Assembly: GCF_028867935.1 (NCBI RefSeq) | Contig: NZ_JAPQNS010000005.1 | Span: 248,001 to 312,000, forward strand | Reading direction: 5' to 3' | Length of the DNA: 64,000 nucleotides | DNA from: Flavobacterium sp. SUN052 | GTDB taxonomy: Bacteria; Bacteroidota; Bacteroidia; Flavobacteriales; Flavobacteriaceae | Program-made: the position numbers and the translations under genes | Shown: positions 63,459 to 64,000 of the stretch, in pieces | How positions within the stretch are numbered: position 1 is the first letter of the stretch | Layout: each line of letters begins with the position of its first letter | Notes under the pieces: generated by a model | Told to the model about the DNA's origin: nothing | What the model saw: only the letters and a program-made list of their open reading frames with translations | Database searches by the model: none

Positions 63459-63923
63459 ATGAAACGTATGAAAAATCAACTTTTTGCCTCTGTCTGTTGC
63501 GCTGCTACGCTATTGGTTGCCAGTTGTCAGAGTAGGCAGTCAACCACGGAGTCTACTGAATCAGCCACTGTGACCACCACCCAATGTTATGGCTTTACCT
63601 CCGCCCAGGACACCATTCGTTTGGCGATGACCCGAACGGGCGACGCTGTTACGGGGAACCTAACATATCAGCTTTCTGGTAAGGACCGCAACATGGGTAC
63701 GTTGAATGGAAAAATGCACGGTGACACGTTGCGAGCTGATTACACCTTTCAATCTGAAGGCGTTGAGTCGGTTCGGGAAGTGGCTTTTCTGAAAAAGGAG
63801 GGCGGTTTGGTAGAGGGGTTTGGCCCCGTAGAAGAGCACAATAGTAAAATGGTATTTGCCAAAACTGGCAAGCTCACGTTCAGTTCCGGCTTTTTGCTGG
63901 CGTCAACGAACTGCACCGACTAA
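63459..63923 (+). CDS. Small lipoprotein of unknown function
   Basis: A 154-residue lipoprotein starting at 63459 (MKRMKNQLFASVCCAATLLVASC, lipobox VASC). It has a Ser/Thr linker and one beta-rich domain (DTIRLAMTRTGDAVTGNLTYQLSGKDRN, then GTLNGKMHGDTLRADYTFQSEG) with a lipocalin/META-like strand order. No motif identifies a function. It starts 16 bases after the lipase stop and is likely co-transcribed. Confidence 0.75.
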   Translation: MKRMKNQLFASVCCAATLLVASCQSRQSTTESTESATVTTTQCYGFTSAQDTIRLAMTRTGDAVTGNLTYQLSGKDRNMGTLNGKMHGDTLRADYTFQSEGVESVREVAFLKKEGGLVEGFGPVEEHNSKMVFAKTGKLTFSSGFLLASTNCTD

Positions 63924-64000
63924 TGAGCGATTTTTCTTGGTCAAATTGGTTGTTAATGGCCCGAGGTGCGTTATGACCGTATACGCTACTTATTTTTAGA

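Overview
The window looks like chromosomal DNA of a Bacteroidota bacterium of the order Cytophagales, most likely a Spirosoma-like genus. The placement is inferred from gene content and promoter style, not from a marker-gene comparison. The signs are a SusC/SusD/DUF1735 outer-membrane uptake operon, TonB-type barrels, many lipoproteins, a two-component-regulator propeller kinase, many LytS-type kinases, and repeated promoter boxes of the Bacteroidota type (TAnnTTTG, often with TTG about 20 bases upstream). No tRNA, rRNA, CRISPR array, transposase or phage gene was seen. Nearly all the DNA is coding, and most gaps that are not promoters hold palindromic repeats.

Layout. 0-3.3 kb: the end of a CsbD gene, a small tyrosine-phosphatase-like protein and an exported M1 aminopeptidase, all on the minus strand. 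3.4-7.1 kb: a propeller-type sensor kinase interrupted by a frameshift in a G6 tract, followed by its NarL/LuxR-type regulator. 7.1-8.3 kb: a DUF4143 ATPase whose start codon lies in a 67-bp palindrome. 8.5-17.6 kb: metabolic and exported proteins (VOC, DUF1801, outer-membrane barrel, sialidase-like, GH13 alpha-amylase, ABM-like, amidohydrolase). 17.6-25.7 kb: RNA and DNA housekeeping (pseudouridine synthase, three DEAD-box helicases, HhH protein), LOG-family protein and RpiB. 25.7-29.2 kb: an M19-like dipeptidase and two overlapping alpha/beta hydrolases. 29.3-33.7 kb: a siroheme sulfite/nitrite reductase, CobA (which makes the siroheme precursor) and HisS. 34.3-41.2 kb: a LytS-type kinase and the susC-susD-DUF1735 operon.

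41.6-50.4 kb is an accessory-looking run of surface lipoproteins (PKD plus beta-helix, ZU5-like, NHL), a cupin, an O-methyltransferase, a 7TM LytS-type kinase and a second sialidase-like protein. Four of these genes carry related upstream modules. 51.7-58.0 kb holds five more LytS-type kinases, several overlapping or nearly touching, with a carbohydrate-binding-like protein on the opposite strand between them. The last 6 kb encode a YXWGXW-type low-complexity lipoprotein, a di-haem cytochrome c, two small lipoproteins and a lipase fused to a META domain.

The most unusual features are: seven LytS-type kinases in 24 kb with no LytTR regulator, all with NN-x-QRK where the ATP-binding DxGxG box is expected; a promoter/start module (TAnnTTTG-like box followed 6-9 bases later by T/C-AAACAAC) at six genes; the palindrome over the ATPase start; and the G6 frameshift.
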